Positions 35,615-44,354 of a stretch of DNA of 64,000 nt are shown one piece after another. The position numbers and the translations under genes are program-made. The first letter of the stretch is position 1. Every line of letters begins with the position of its first letter. The stretch is from NCBI RefSeq assembly GCF_900167975.1, contig NZ_FUZU01000001.1, forward strand, positions 2,333,476 to 2,397,475, in the 5' to 3' direction. The stretch comes from Ohtaekwangia koreensis. GTDB lineage: Bacteria > Bacteroidota > Bacteroidia > Cytophagales > Cyclobacteriaceae. The notes below the pieces were generated by a model. It saw only the letters and a list, made by a program, of their open reading frames with translations. It searched no databases and was not told the origin of the DNA.

Positions 35615-36247
35615 ATGATGCAACACACTGTAGTAAAGCTGACACTGATGATTGCAGTGTCAGCTTTTTCTTTTCAACTGCAAGCTCAGGATGAAGCTGC
35701 GATCAAGGAAATCACCGAACATCGTAAAAAACAGGAGGGAGAATTCCGTGATCCTGCCAAATCTCCGTTGGATAAAAAAGACAGACGTAAATTCAAAGGG
35801 TTGAATTATTATCCGATCGATTTGAATTACCGTGTGAAGGCAACCTTCGTGAAAAATGAAAAGCCGGTGTTGTTCAAAATGAAAACCACTACATCGCGTT
35901 TACCGGACTATGTAAAGTACGGAGATATATACTTTCTACTGGATGGCGAAGACTATAAACTTGAAGTATATCAAAGTCCTGATTTGCTGAAGCGCCCGGG
36001 TTTTGAAGATTACCTGTTCATTCCTTTTACGGATGAAACCAATGGCAAAGATACCTATGACGTAGGGCGCTACCTCGAATTCCATATACCCGTTTCAGAA
36101 GAAGTAACGCTTGATTTTAATCAGTGCTACAATCCGTATTGCAGCTATAGCGATAAGTACTCATGCCCTATACCACCGGAAGCCAATCACTTGCCGCTGG
36201 AAATAAAAGCAGGAGAGAAGAAGTATAAAAAGGGCTTATTGCATTGA
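35615..36247 (+). CDS. DUF1684 secreted protein
   Basis: 210 residues with a signal peptide (about 1-24, ending QLQAQ). The domain matches DUF1684: LNYYPIDLNYRV, a central strand run with DYVKYGDIYF, and the conserved C-terminal NPYCSYSDKYSCPIPPEANHL with three Cys that may form a disulfide or metal site. The function of the family is unknown. It lies 9 bp after the M48 protease gene, and its stop codon abuts the stop of the convergent exonuclease gene with no bases between. Confidence 0.88.
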   Translation: MMQHTVVKLTLMIAVSAFSFQLQAQDEAAIKEITEHRKKQEGEFRDPAKSPLDKKDRRKFKGLNYYPIDLNYRVKATFVKNEKPVLFKMKTTTSRLPDYVKYGDIYFLLDGEDYKLEVYQSPDLLKRPGFEDYLFIPFTDETNGKDTYDVGRYLEFHIPVSEEVTLDFNQCYNPYCSYSDKYSCPIPPEANHLPLEIKAGEKKYKKGLLH

Positions 36248-37051
36248 TTACTTTTTGAACGAGCGCAGTTTTATCTCGGTAAGTTTACGCTTTGTATCCA
36301 TCGGGAAATCACCGTTCATCATCCAGTCGTAATAGCTCGGCTCTTCCTTGAATACATTGGTAACAACTTTGTTTTTATGCTTGCCAAAGTTGAAGACTTC
36401 AAGTCCTTTTTCGTTTAATACCATGCGGCCGGCCAGATCTACTAAACCGGATACGGTTAGTTTGCTGAGCACTTCTACATCGTTTTTAATTTCACCAATC
36501 TTTCGTTCCAGGCTGTCCGTTACATCTTTACCGTCATATCTTTCAATCTGCGCAAGCAATACTTCCATGGTTGCTTCTGTATCGGCTTCGGCCGTGTGAG
36601 AGTTTATGAGATCTTTGTTGGTATAAAAACGATAAGCAGCAGCAAGCGTGCGCTTCTCCATCATGTGAAAAATCTTCTGGGCATCTACGATCTTTCTGCG
36701 ACTATAGTCAAACTCTACATCACAGCGGAGAAACTCTTCTACCAGCATCGGTATATCGAACTTCATCACATTAAATCCCGCCAGGTCGGCACCCTCCATG
36801 AAGCGAGCATAATCTTTCGCTACTTCTTTGAAGGTAGGTTTGTCCTTAACATCTTCATCTTTTAAACCATGAAATATAGTTGACTCAGCGGGTATAGGAA
36901 TCGTGGGGTTCAATACGTTCGCTTTCCGTACGATGTCTCCGTTGGGCATCATCTTAACAACGGCAATTTCCAGGATACGATCTTGTGTGATGTTTGTGCC
37001 AGTTGTTTCGAGATCGAAAATACAGAGCGGATTGCGTAGGTTTAATTTCAT
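36248..37051 (-). CDS. DnaQ-like 3'-5' exonuclease with DUF3820-like C-terminus
   Basis: 267 residues. The DEDDh exonuclease domain starts FDLETTGTN and ends with HTAEADTEATMEVL, which carries the last His and Asp. The C-terminal 60 residues, with FNFGKHKNKVV and EEPSYYDWMMNGDFP, match the DUF3820 domain commonly attached to such enzymes in Bacteroidota. It likely trims DNA or RNA 3' ends in repair or proofreading. It lies 58 bp downstream of the Mpl-type gene on the same strand. Confidence 0.9.
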   Translation of the reverse strand: MKLNLRNPLCIFDLETTGTNITQDRILEIAVVKMMPNGDIVRKANVLNPTIPIPAESTIFHGLKDEDVKDKPTFKEVAKDYARFMEGADLAGFNVMKFDIPMLVEEFLRCDVEFDYSRRKIVDAQKIFHMMEKRTLAAAYRFYTNKDLINSHTAEADTEATMEVLLAQIERYDGKDVTDSLERKIGEIKNDVEVLSKLTVSGLVDLAGRMVLNEKGLEVFNFGKHKNKVVTNVFKEEPSYYDWMMNGDFPMDTKRKLTEIKLRSFKK

Positions 37052-37109
37052 GGTAAAGGCTCATGAGCGAAACATCGTTTCACTTCTAAAAATATAAGGT
37101 TAAAGAATG

Positions 37110-38483
37110 TTAGGATAAGATCTTTTCAGAAAGGGCCCGAATGTTTATACCTCCGAAATTACCAGAGCTCATCATCAGCAGGTTTTTATTTTTCCAGGTT
37201 TGTTGTTCCAGGAAACTCTGAAGTTCATCAGGTTTGGTAAACACCTGTATATGGTTGGATGCAAAAGCCGAACGGACATCACTCTCCAACAGTGCTTCCA
37301 GGTTTTTATCTTTTACTTTATCAGGATTAAAATATACAACCTGCGTTTGTGCTGCCTTCATACTGTCTTTATAGTGAGGCAGAAATTTTTTGTTGAGGCT
37401 GCTATAGGTATGCAATTCAAGGCAAGCAACAAGATCGCGTGAAGGATGGGCTTCCTTCATCGCCTTCACCGTAGCTTTAACTTTAGAAGGTGCGTGAGCG
37501 AAGTCTTTATAGACCGTAGCGGTAGCGTTGTCCAATACTTTTTCCAGTCGGCCGGAAGCTCCTTCAAAACTTGAGATCGCTTCAAAGAACTGTTCCTGGC
37601 TTATACCGATCTTCTTCAATACTTCTTTCGCAGCATTGAGGTTCTGAAAGTTATGACTTCCAAAAATCTTTATCGGGGTGCGTTCTTTGCCGTTGGTTAA
37701 AAAGAAATGTCCGGTGTTATCGGAAGCATGTGAATGACTTTTGTAGGATATCTCCAAAACATCAGCACGCTCTTTTTTACCGATCATCAGCGCCAAGGAA
37801 TCCTGTTCACAATAAATAAGAATCCCGCTTTTAGGAGTCTGGTCAGCGAACAGATCAAATTGCCTTACATATTCATCTTCAGACGGAAATACATTTACAT
37901 GATCCCATGAAATTCCGGTGATCACACCAATGTGATGTTGATACTTGAGAAACTTCGGAGTAGGGTCAAGAGCCGAACATAGATATTCGTCACCCTCGAT
38001 TATAATGATAGGAGCATCCGAAAGTTTTACTGTATTTTCTATACCCGGTACTTTTGCACCGATAACATAATCGAAATCGCGCTTGAAGTAATTAAGTACA
38101 TGAATGATGATGGCGGTGGTGGTAGTTTTACCATGACTACCCGCAATCACAACGCGCTGTTTCTCATGTGACTGTTCGAAGATATACTCCGGGAAGGAGA
38201 GGATCTTCAATCCAAGTTGCTGTGCTTTAAGTAATTCAGGATTATCTTTTCGCGCATGCATTCCCAATACAATTACATCTATAGAAGAAGTTATTATATC
38301 AGGGCGCCATCCTTCTTTCTCAGGAAGTAATCCATGCTTGGTTAAAGTTGAACGTGAAGGCTCAAAGATCTCATCATCAGATCCGCTTACATCATGACCA
38401 GCATCCTTCAGAGCAATGGCCAGATTGTGCATAACACTCCCACCGATCGCTATAAAATGTACTCTTTGTTTTTTTGTATGCAT
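37110..38483 (-). CDS. mpl: Mur ligase family protein, Mpl-type (peptidoglycan recycling)
   Basis: 457 residues. The nucleotide-sugar domain starts VHFIAIGGSVMHNLAIALKD, the ATP loop is AGSHGKTTTTA near residue 118, and the C-terminal ligase domain has YKDFAHAPSKVKATVKAM. The HxVSGSD-like and ASGRLEKV pieces match Mpl, which joins the recycled tripeptide L-Ala-D-Glu-mDAP to UDP-MurNAc, rather than MurC. It is divergent from dnaB across a 240-bp region. Confidence 0.88.
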   Translation of the reverse strand: MHTKKQRVHFIAIGGSVMHNLAIALKDAGHDVSGSDDEIFEPSRSTLTKHGLLPEKEGWRPDIITSSIDVIVLGMHARKDNPELLKAQQLGLKILSFPEYIFEQSHEKQRVVIAGSHGKTTTTAIIIHVLNYFKRDFDYVIGAKVPGIENTVKLSDAPIIIIEGDEYLCSALDPTPKFLKYQHHIGVITGISWDHVNVFPSEDEYVRQFDLFADQTPKSGILIYCEQDSLALMIGKKERADVLEISYKSHSHASDNTGHFFLTNGKERTPIKIFGSHNFQNLNAAKEVLKKIGISQEQFFEAISSFEGASGRLEKVLDNATATVYKDFAHAPSKVKATVKAMKEAHPSRDLVACLELHTYSSLNKKFLPHYKDSMKAAQTQVVYFNPDKVKDKNLEALLESDVRSAFASNHIQVFTKPDELQSFLEQQTWKNKNLLMMSSGNFGGINIRALSEKILS

Positions 38484-38652
38484 CTGGAAATCAAAAATTC
38501 CGGTTTTAAAATAAAGGAAAATGTTTGTTCTTTAAAAATATATATACAACAGCCTATAGTTCATACGTTATTTTTACTCCTGTTGTCGTGTAAAGTGTAT
38601 CGACTTATGAACTTGTACACAATTAAATTGTTGGTACTTTGTTAATAAGTTG

Positions 38653-38661
38653 TGTGGATAG
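38653..38661. promoter_or_regulatory. DnaA-box-like site upstream of dnaB
   Basis: The minus strand reads CTATCCACA, one base from the DnaA box consensus TTATCCACA. It lies 62 bp before the dnaB ATG. A single imperfect box can occur by chance. Confidence 0.3.
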
Positions 38662-38673
38662 TAACAACGAAGG

Positions 38674-38714
38674 GTTGTACGTTTGTCGCCCTTAATTAAA
38701 AATACGCGTACAAC
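38674..38714. repeat. Inverted repeat just before dnaB
   Basis: GTTGTACG at 38674-38681 and CGTACAAC at 38707-38714 are perfect 8-bp arms separated by 25 bp, ending 9 bp before the dnaB ATG. It may be an operator or a leader hairpin that would cover the initiation region. Confidence 0.45.
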
Positions 38715-38723
38715 AACCACTGT

Positions 38724-40259
38724 ATGGAGCAAGGAAGATCAACGTCTCTGAGGTTAGGCAGCAAAGCTAACAAGTTACTTCCGAGAGATATTTCGGAAAG
38801 TCTGGGTAAGTTGCCACCTCAGGCACTTGATCTCGAGGAAGCCGTGTTGGGTGCACTCATGCTTGAGAAGAATGCATTGAACTCGGTTGTTGAGTTTCTA
38901 AAGCCTGAGCATTTTTACAAGGATGCTCATAAAGAAATTTACGATGCTATCATTGAGCTCTTCAAAGCATCCGAGCCGGTGGATATGCGTACCGTTGTAC
39001 ACCAGCTGCGTAAGAAAGGCAAGCTTGAGCTGATCGAAGGTAACGGCGCATACTATATCGCGGAGTTAACCTCCAAGGTAAGTTCTGCCGCCAACGTTGA
39101 GTATCACGCGCGTGTGATCATTGAGATGGCGATCAAGCGTGAGCTCATCACCATTGCTTCACAGATTCAGCACAACGCATACGAAGATACAACCGATGTC
39201 TTCGAGTTGCTCGATAAAACCGAGCAAGCTGTTTTTGAGATATCAGACTCCAACCTTCGTAAGAATTATGACAACATGCGAAACCTGATGGCGCGTGCTA
39301 TCCAGGAGTTGCAGGTGTTGAAAGAACATAAAGATGGTTTGACGGGTGTACCGAGTGGATTCACAGAACTCGATCGTGTTACATCGGGATGGCAAAAATC
39401 AGATCTTGTTATTATCGCGGCACGACCTGGTATGGGTAAAACTGCATTTGTGGTTTCTGCCTTGCGTAATGCTGCTGTTGATTTCAAAATTCCAGTGGCG
39501 ATCTTCTCGCTCGAGATGGCTTCTATCCAGTTGGTAAACAGGATGATCTCTGCGGAAGCAGAACTCGAAAGTGAAAAGATCAAGAAAGGAAATCTGGCCG
39601 ATCATGAATGGAAGCAGCTGGTACATAAGACCACGAAGCTTACCAACGCTCCTATATTTATAGATGATACACCTGCTATATCTATTCTTGAACTTCGCGC
39701 CAAGTGCCGGAGGTTGAAAGCAGAACATGGTATACAGATTATCGTGATCGACTACCTGCAGCTGATGAAGGGTGAGCAAAGCGGTAACCGTGAACAGGAG
39801 ATCGCTTCGATTTCGCGAGCGTTGAAAGGTATAGCAAAAGAATTAAGTGTACCCGTACTTGCACTGTCGCAGTTAAGTCGTAGTGTTGAAACACGTGGTG
39901 GTGATAAACGTCCGCAGCTTTCTGACTTACGTGAATCGGGATCTATCGAGCAGGATGCCGATATAGTAATGTTCCTCTATCGTCCGGAATACTATAAGAT
40001 TACCGTTGATGAAGATGGTATGCCAACGCAAGGTACAGGTGAAGTAATTATAGCCAAGCACAGAAACGGTTCTACTGCTAACGTGAAACTTAAGTTCATC
40101 GGTAAGTATACGAAGTTCGGTGACCTCGATGGCCCGGCATCATACGATAATCCATTCTCTGGAATGATTACCCGTGAAAGCCGCCTGAACTCTTTCAACT
40201 CGGATGATGCGCCTCAGCTTCCTCCGCCTCCTTCAAATGACGATGAAACTCCGTTTTAA
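38724..40259 (+). CDS. dnaB: Replicative DNA helicase DnaB
   Basis: 511 residues. The N-terminal helical domain begins with PPQALDLEEAVLGALMLEKNALNSV, and the RecA-like motor has Walker A ARPGMGKTAFV near residue 233 and Walker B VIDYLQLM, followed by LSQLSRSVE and RDSRESGSIEQDADIVMFL-type motifs. It unwinds DNA ahead of the replication fork. No intein is present. The 240-bp upstream region holds a DnaA-box-like site and an inverted repeat. The next gene starts after 69 bp with its own promoter. Confidence 0.96.
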   Translation: MEQGRSTSLRLGSKANKLLPRDISESLGKLPPQALDLEEAVLGALMLEKNALNSVVEFLKPEHFYKDAHKEIYDAIIELFKASEPVDMRTVVHQLRKKGKLELIEGNGAYYIAELTSKVSSAANVEYHARVIIEMAIKRELITIASQIQHNAYEDTTDVFELLDKTEQAVFEISDSNLRKNYDNMRNLMARAIQELQVLKEHKDGLTGVPSGFTELDRVTSGWQKSDLVIIAARPGMGKTAFVVSALRNAAVDFKIPVAIFSLEMASIQLVNRMISAEAELESEKIKKGNLADHEWKQLVHKTTKLTNAPIFIDDTPAISILELRAKCRRLKAEHGIQIIVIDYLQLMKGEQSGNREQEIASISRALKGIAKELSVPVLALSQLSRSVETRGGDKRPQLSDLRESGSIEQDADIVMFLYRPEYYKITVDEDGMPTQGTGEVIIAKHRNGSTANVKLKFIGKYTKFGDLDGPASYDNPFSGMITRESRLNSFNSDDAPQLPPPPSNDDETPF

Positions 40260-40305
40260 CAGCCAGGCTTAATACAGATATACTATAAGGATTGCTTCTT
40301 CTTGC

Positions 40306-40313
40306 TATTTTTG
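40306..40313 (+). promoter_or_regulatory. Promoter -7 element (TATTTTTG)
   Basis: An exact TAnnTTTG match 15 nt before the ATG at 40329. It lies within the longer frame starting at 40302 (TTG), which therefore cannot be the true start. Confidence 0.5.
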
Positions 40314-40328
40314 TTCAATACCTGTAGC

Positions 40329-41135
40329 ATGAAAGCCAGTATGAAGAAACTGTTTTTCCTATTCGTTCCCTTTTCTGTTCTAATCGCTTGCGTTAATCAT
40401 GATCTTAATAAGACTTTTGATTGTAGCTTGTCGGACCTGACACTTGATGTGAGCGCAATTGCGGCTGCTACCAGTTGCAGTACCACCGATGGAAGCATCT
40501 CGGTAATTGCCAGTGGCGGCAAACAACCCTACGTCTACCTGCTGAACAATATAGCACAACCCTCCAACGAATTCACCGGCCTGCATGCGGGTATCTATAG
40601 TGTAGGTGTAACCGATGCCAACGGATGTGATACACTGCTGAGCAACATCATGGTGATGGCAAAAGACTTTTCATTTACAACAATATTAGGAGAAGACAAC
40701 CTCTGTCTGGGGAATAACGGCTCTGTCACTGTAGAGGTATCAGAAGGCAACCCACCGTATCAGTATAAAATTGACAATGGCGAGTTTACCGAAAGCAATA
40801 TTTTTACGGGGCTGTCAAACGGTAATCATGTGATCGAGGTAAGAGATAATATAGCATGTACAATTTCTCTCAATGTAACGGTGCCGAGAGGCACTACAGG
40901 AACAAGCTGGTCCTCTGATATTCAGCCGATCATGGAAAAGTCATGTGCGCTGAGCGGATGTCATAATGGTACAACGCGTCTCGATCTTCGTATCTATAGC
41001 AATGCCAAGAAACATGCAGCAGAAATTAAAACGCTTACCCGAAATAGAAGTATGCCTTTTGATGGAACACCACTTACGCAAAACCAGATTGAACTGATAA
41101 GCTGCTGGGTAGACGATGGCGCGGAGGAGAACTGA
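40329..41135 (+). CDS. SprB-repeat lipoprotein with a C-terminal heme-like CX4CH motif
   Basis: 268 residues from the ATG at 40329; 40341 (MKKLFFLF) is also possible. A signal sequence ends in the lipobox LIAC. Two SprB-type repeats follow (about 40-100 and 105-165), with GSISVIASGGKQPYVY and GSVTVEVSEGNPPYQY. The C-terminus has SDIQPIMEKSCALSGCHNG, a CX4CH arrangement typical of cytochrome-like domains in Bacteroidota, and a later Met-rich SMPFDGTPL loop. SprB repeats occur in gliding adhesins; here a short lipoprotein links them to a possible heme domain. No c-type heme biogenesis gene is near. Confidence 0.8.
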   Translation: MKASMKKLFFLFVPFSVLIACVNHDLNKTFDCSLSDLTLDVSAIAAATSCSTTDGSISVIASGGKQPYVYLLNNIAQPSNEFTGLHAGIYSVGVTDANGCDTLLSNIMVMAKDFSFTTILGEDNLCLGNNGSVTVEVSEGNPPYQYKIDNGEFTESNIFTGLSNGNHVIEVRDNIACTISLNVTVPRGTTGTSWSSDIQPIMEKSCALSGCHNGTTRLDLRIYSNAKKHAAEIKTLTRNRSMPFDGTPLTQNQIELISCWVDDGAEEN

Positions 41136-41218
41136 GTACCGCTTATTGTAGGATATTTAATTTAGCATCCGTGATGCTTTAAGGGTCGATTTTTTATCTT
41201 TAAAGCAAAATCCCTGGT

Positions 41219-43000
41219 ATGCTGCGATACTTTACTCTCCTTACAGTTATACTCTTTATTACGATTAGTGCTGTTCACGCACAAGACAATCCCTATACCG
41301 ATAGCATTAAGGTGAATCTGGAGAATGCAACCTCCGCTCGTGAAAAAATTATTTGGCTGGATGAACTCTCAAGATTCTATCTGGCTGCTAACAGACCGTT
41401 GTCGGATAAATATGCCAACGAGATGCAGCAAATTGCAGAGGAAAGTCGCGACCGAGAACTTATTATTTTGTCGCTGCTGAACACCGCCAGGAAGTTTAGC
41501 AATTATTCAGGGCAGGTGGAAAATATTAATGTCGCCCGAAAATTTTCACAGAAGGCGCTTGACATGGCCAAAGCAAACCACCTTACTGAATACGAAGCAT
41601 GGTCCTATTTATGCCTTGCTCTTTGTGAACGGGAAAATTCGGATTATGACAAGGCGTTGAGTTATAATAATCTTGCACTGTCGCTGGCAGCCAATTCAGA
41701 CAATGACTCGCTGCGTGTGAATACCTATATATCAACGGGCAATACATACCTCAGGCGAAATGATAAAATGCTGGCGTTTCGAAATTACCTGCTGGCCCTT
41801 GATATAGCAGAGACAAAAGCAAAAGATAATTACGACCTGCAACGCGATGTATACTATGCGTTGTCTTCGTTCTACAGTAGTCTCGATGACTGGGAGAAAG
41901 CCAAAGACTATATCTACAGAGCCAACAAGCTTACCTATAAATATAAACAGCGTTACGATCGGCTGAACAACTATAACCTGCTGGGACGGATCTACGCAAA
42001 GAGTAAACAATATGACCTGGCGCAGGCTTTTTATGACAAGTCGCTGGCACTTGCCGATACACTAAAATTTGAAATCATAAGGCTTAACACCTACGGTGGA
42101 TTGTTAAGCATGTATATAGCCGAAAAACGACCCGCCAAAACATTAGAGTTTATTCGTCAGCGTCCTGAGTTTCAGGAATTTTTAATAAAGGCAGGCTTTG
42201 ATTACGTGCTGGACCAGATACGGGGTATGGCCTATATTGATTTTGGTAAACTCGATTCGGCAGAATACTACCTGATGAGAGCAGCACCTTACTTTGAGAA
42301 TAAAGCCAATCGCATAAACAAGTACTGGTTCTATGATAACATGGGAACCCTCTTTGAGAAAAAGAAAGACTATCAGAAATCACTATTCTATTGGAAAAAA
42401 GCGGAGTCAATGAGTAATGAGATTGGAGACCTGGAGCTGAAGATGGAAGTGGTGCAGCGACTGGACAGCCTTTACCAGAAAAATCAAGACTTCAAGAATG
42501 CATATTTATACAATACCAGATACCAGGTATATAGCGACAGCCTGCGAAAGTTAGCAACCGAAAAAGATCTGATGGTACTTGAAGTAGAGAATGAAAACAA
42601 GCGTAAAGAGCGCGAGGCTTTAGCGGAAGAAGAAGCTGTGCGCACGCGTCATAACATTCAATACATGGGTATAACTGTGGCGATTGCCTGTGTATTTATA
42701 CTCCTTACCACGTTCGGTATATTCAGAGTATCATCGGCAACCATTCGTATACTCGGGTTCTTCGCATTTATATTCCTGTTTGAATTTATTATTCTGCTTG
42801 CCGATCATGAGATCCATCACTTGACGCACGGGGAGCCGTGGATGATCATGGCAATCAAAATTGTATTGATATCCATACTGTTGCCATTGCATCATTTCCT
42901 GGAAGAAAAAGTTATACATTATCTCACCTCGCGAAAAATGTTGGAGCTGAACAAAGCCGTATTGTTTTCAAAACTGATTCCCAAAAAAGAAGCAGAGTAA
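41219..43000 (+). CDS. TPR-repeat protein with C-terminal membrane domain
   Basis: 593 residues. A signal peptide (about 1-21, ending VHAQ) is followed by roughly ten TPR units (about 60-430), a charged coiled coil (about 440-475, EVENENKRKEREALAEEEAV), and at least three membrane segments with a His cluster (DHEIHHLTHGEPW, LPLHHFLEEKVIHYL). The layout resembles periplasmic TPR sensor histidine kinases, but the kinase part is absent, so it may be a sensor that signals through its membrane domain. The promoter region has TATCTTTA. It converges on a small TPR gene, 11 bp between stops. Confidence 0.85.
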   Translation: MLRYFTLLTVILFITISAVHAQDNPYTDSIKVNLENATSAREKIIWLDELSRFYLAANRPLSDKYANEMQQIAEESRDRELIILSLLNTARKFSNYSGQVENINVARKFSQKALDMAKANHLTEYEAWSYLCLALCERENSDYDKALSYNNLALSLAANSDNDSLRVNTYISTGNTYLRRNDKMLAFRNYLLALDIAETKAKDNYDLQRDVYYALSSFYSSLDDWEKAKDYIYRANKLTYKYKQRYDRLNNYNLLGRIYAKSKQYDLAQAFYDKSLALADTLKFEIIRLNTYGGLLSMYIAEKRPAKTLEFIRQRPEFQEFLIKAGFDYVLDQIRGMAYIDFGKLDSAEYYLMRAAPYFENKANRINKYWFYDNMGTLFEKKKDYQKSLFYWKKAESMSNEIGDLELKMEVVQRLDSLYQKNQDFKNAYLYNTRYQVYSDSLRKLATEKDLMVLEVENENKRKEREALAEEEAVRTRHNIQYMGITVAIACVFILLTTFGIFRVSSATIRILGFFAFIFLFEFIILLADHEIHHLTHGEPWMIMAIKIVLISILLPLHHFLEEKVIHYLTSRKMLELNKAVLFSKLIPKKEAE

Positions 43001-43011
43001 ATTTGCCGAGG

Positions 43012-43323
43012 TCAATCGTATAGCAACTCATCGAGCACGGACTGAAGTTCGCGCAGCGTTTTGAACTGCTGTTGCTGTTTGGCCAGTGCTATGCCTTGTT
43101 GCAGAACAGCTATAGCCTGGTTGCGCTTGCCTACAGCTTCAAAAAGATTTCCTGCCTGGTAATAAGAGGGAAGGTATTCAGGGTGTGCTCGCATGAGCTC
43201 TTCAAACTTCGCGATAGCCGTTTCAACATCCGACTTCGCATACTCGAGGGCAAGCGCATAATGATTGAACGGATCAGTAGGATCATCCAGTATAAATTGG
43301 CGGAGTTGCTCAAGTCGGTTCAT
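43012..43323 (-). CDS. Small TPR protein
   Basis: 103 residues with two TPR units: DPFNHYALALEYAKSDVETAIAKFEELM and PSYYQAGNLFEAVGKRNQAIAVLQQ-type helices. No signal peptide or membrane segment is seen, so it is probably cytoplasmic and mediates protein contacts. It lies between the large TPR-membrane protein and etfB on the opposite strand. Its partner is unknown. Confidence 0.8.
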   Translation of the reverse strand: MNRLEQLRQFILDDPTDPFNHYALALEYAKSDVETAIAKFEELMRAHPEYLPSYYQAGNLFEAVGKRNQAIAVLQQGIALAKQQQQFKTLRELQSVLDELLYD

Positions 43324-43492
43324 CGTATCAACTATATTCTTCCCATCAAAGTCTTAAACATAAAAATTATAACAACATCAAACAGCCTTAGCCTGCACAT
43401 AATTTTTATACGCAAAAGATAGTTATGTCAAGTTGCAAAATCATAATTAAGTATAGAGGCTTGAACTTCTTTAAGCTTCTAAATTTTAAAAA

Positions 43493-43526
43493 TTTGGCGT
43501 TCGGTATTTGGATTTTTGTATCTTGA
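43493..43526 (+). promoter_or_regulatory. Candidate promoter of etfBA
   Basis: TTTG at 43493-43496 and TATCTTGA at 43519-43526 are separated by 22 bp, near the spacing of the Bacteroidota -33/-7 elements. The -7 differs from TAnnTTTG at two positions. The ATG of etfB is at 43573. Confidence 0.4.
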
Positions 43527-43572
43527 GCCCTGTTTCAAAAAAACACTTTCGAACTTATTGATTTAGAGTGAG

Positions 43573-44316
43573 ATGAAGATTTTAGTTTGTATAACACACG
43601 TACCGGATACCACATCCAAAATCAATTTTACTGATAACAATACCAAGTTTGATCCGACTGGAGTCCAGTTCATTATCGGTCCTTATGACGATTATGCATT
43701 GGCCCGCGCGATTGAAATTAAAGAAGCGAATGCCGGCACAACGGTAACGGTTCTTAATGTTGGTACCGCAGATACTGAACCAACGATTCGCAAAGCGTTG
43801 GCGATTGGTGCAGATGATGCGATCCGTATAAATGCAGAGCCCACAGATTCATTTTTTGTTGCATCGCAGATTGCTGAACATGCAAAGTCAGCAGGAGGTT
43901 ACGATCTGATTTTGATGGGCCGCGAGTCCATTGACTATAACAGCGGTGTAGTGCATGGTATAGTAGGAGAGATCCTCGGCCTGCCCTCTATATCTCCGGT
44001 TATGAAATTGGATATAGAAGGAACTACTGCCAAGCTTGCACGCGAGATCGAAGGCGGAAAAGAATACGTAGAAGTAAGTCTTCCGTTTGTTGCCGGTTGC
44101 CAGGAGCCCATCGCGGAATGGAAAATTCCAAACATGCGAGGCATCATGTCAGCACGTACAAAGCCATTGAAAGTAGTTGAACCAAAAGCAGTTGACAGTG
44201 GTGTTAAACTTCAGAAGTTTGAATTGCCTCCTCCGAAAGGAGCAGTCAAAATGATTTCTGCCGATAATGTAGCGGAGCTCGTTACATTATTGAAGAATGA
44301 AGCGAAGGTACTTTAA
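43573..44316 (+). CDS. etfB: Electron transfer flavoprotein, beta subunit
   Basis: 247 residues. The N-terminus MKILVCITHVPDT and the ARAIEIKEANAG segment match EtfB; the AMP-binding region is near GRESIDYNSGVVHG, and the conserved REIEGGKEYVEVSLP follows. With EtfA it carries electrons from acyl-CoA dehydrogenases to the quinone pool, so it serves fatty-acid oxidation. etfA follows 38 bp downstream and is in the same operon. Confidence 0.96.
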   Translation: MKILVCITHVPDTTSKINFTDNNTKFDPTGVQFIIGPYDDYALARAIEIKEANAGTTVTVLNVGTADTEPTIRKALAIGADDAIRINAEPTDSFFVASQIAEHAKSAGGYDLILMGRESIDYNSGVVHGIVGEILGLPSISPVMKLDIEGTTAKLAREIEGGKEYVEVSLPFVAGCQEPIAEWKIPNMRGIMSARTKPLKVVEPKAVDSGVKLQKFELPPPKGAVKMISADNVAELVTLLKNEAKVL

Positions 44317-44354
44317 TCATCAGTCAACAATTCGTCAATCTAAAAGATATAGAG

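Noticed and set aside
38484..38723. Chromosomal origin near dnaB
   Set aside because: Only one imperfect DnaA box is seen, there is no cluster of boxes and no dnaA or dnaN gene nearby.
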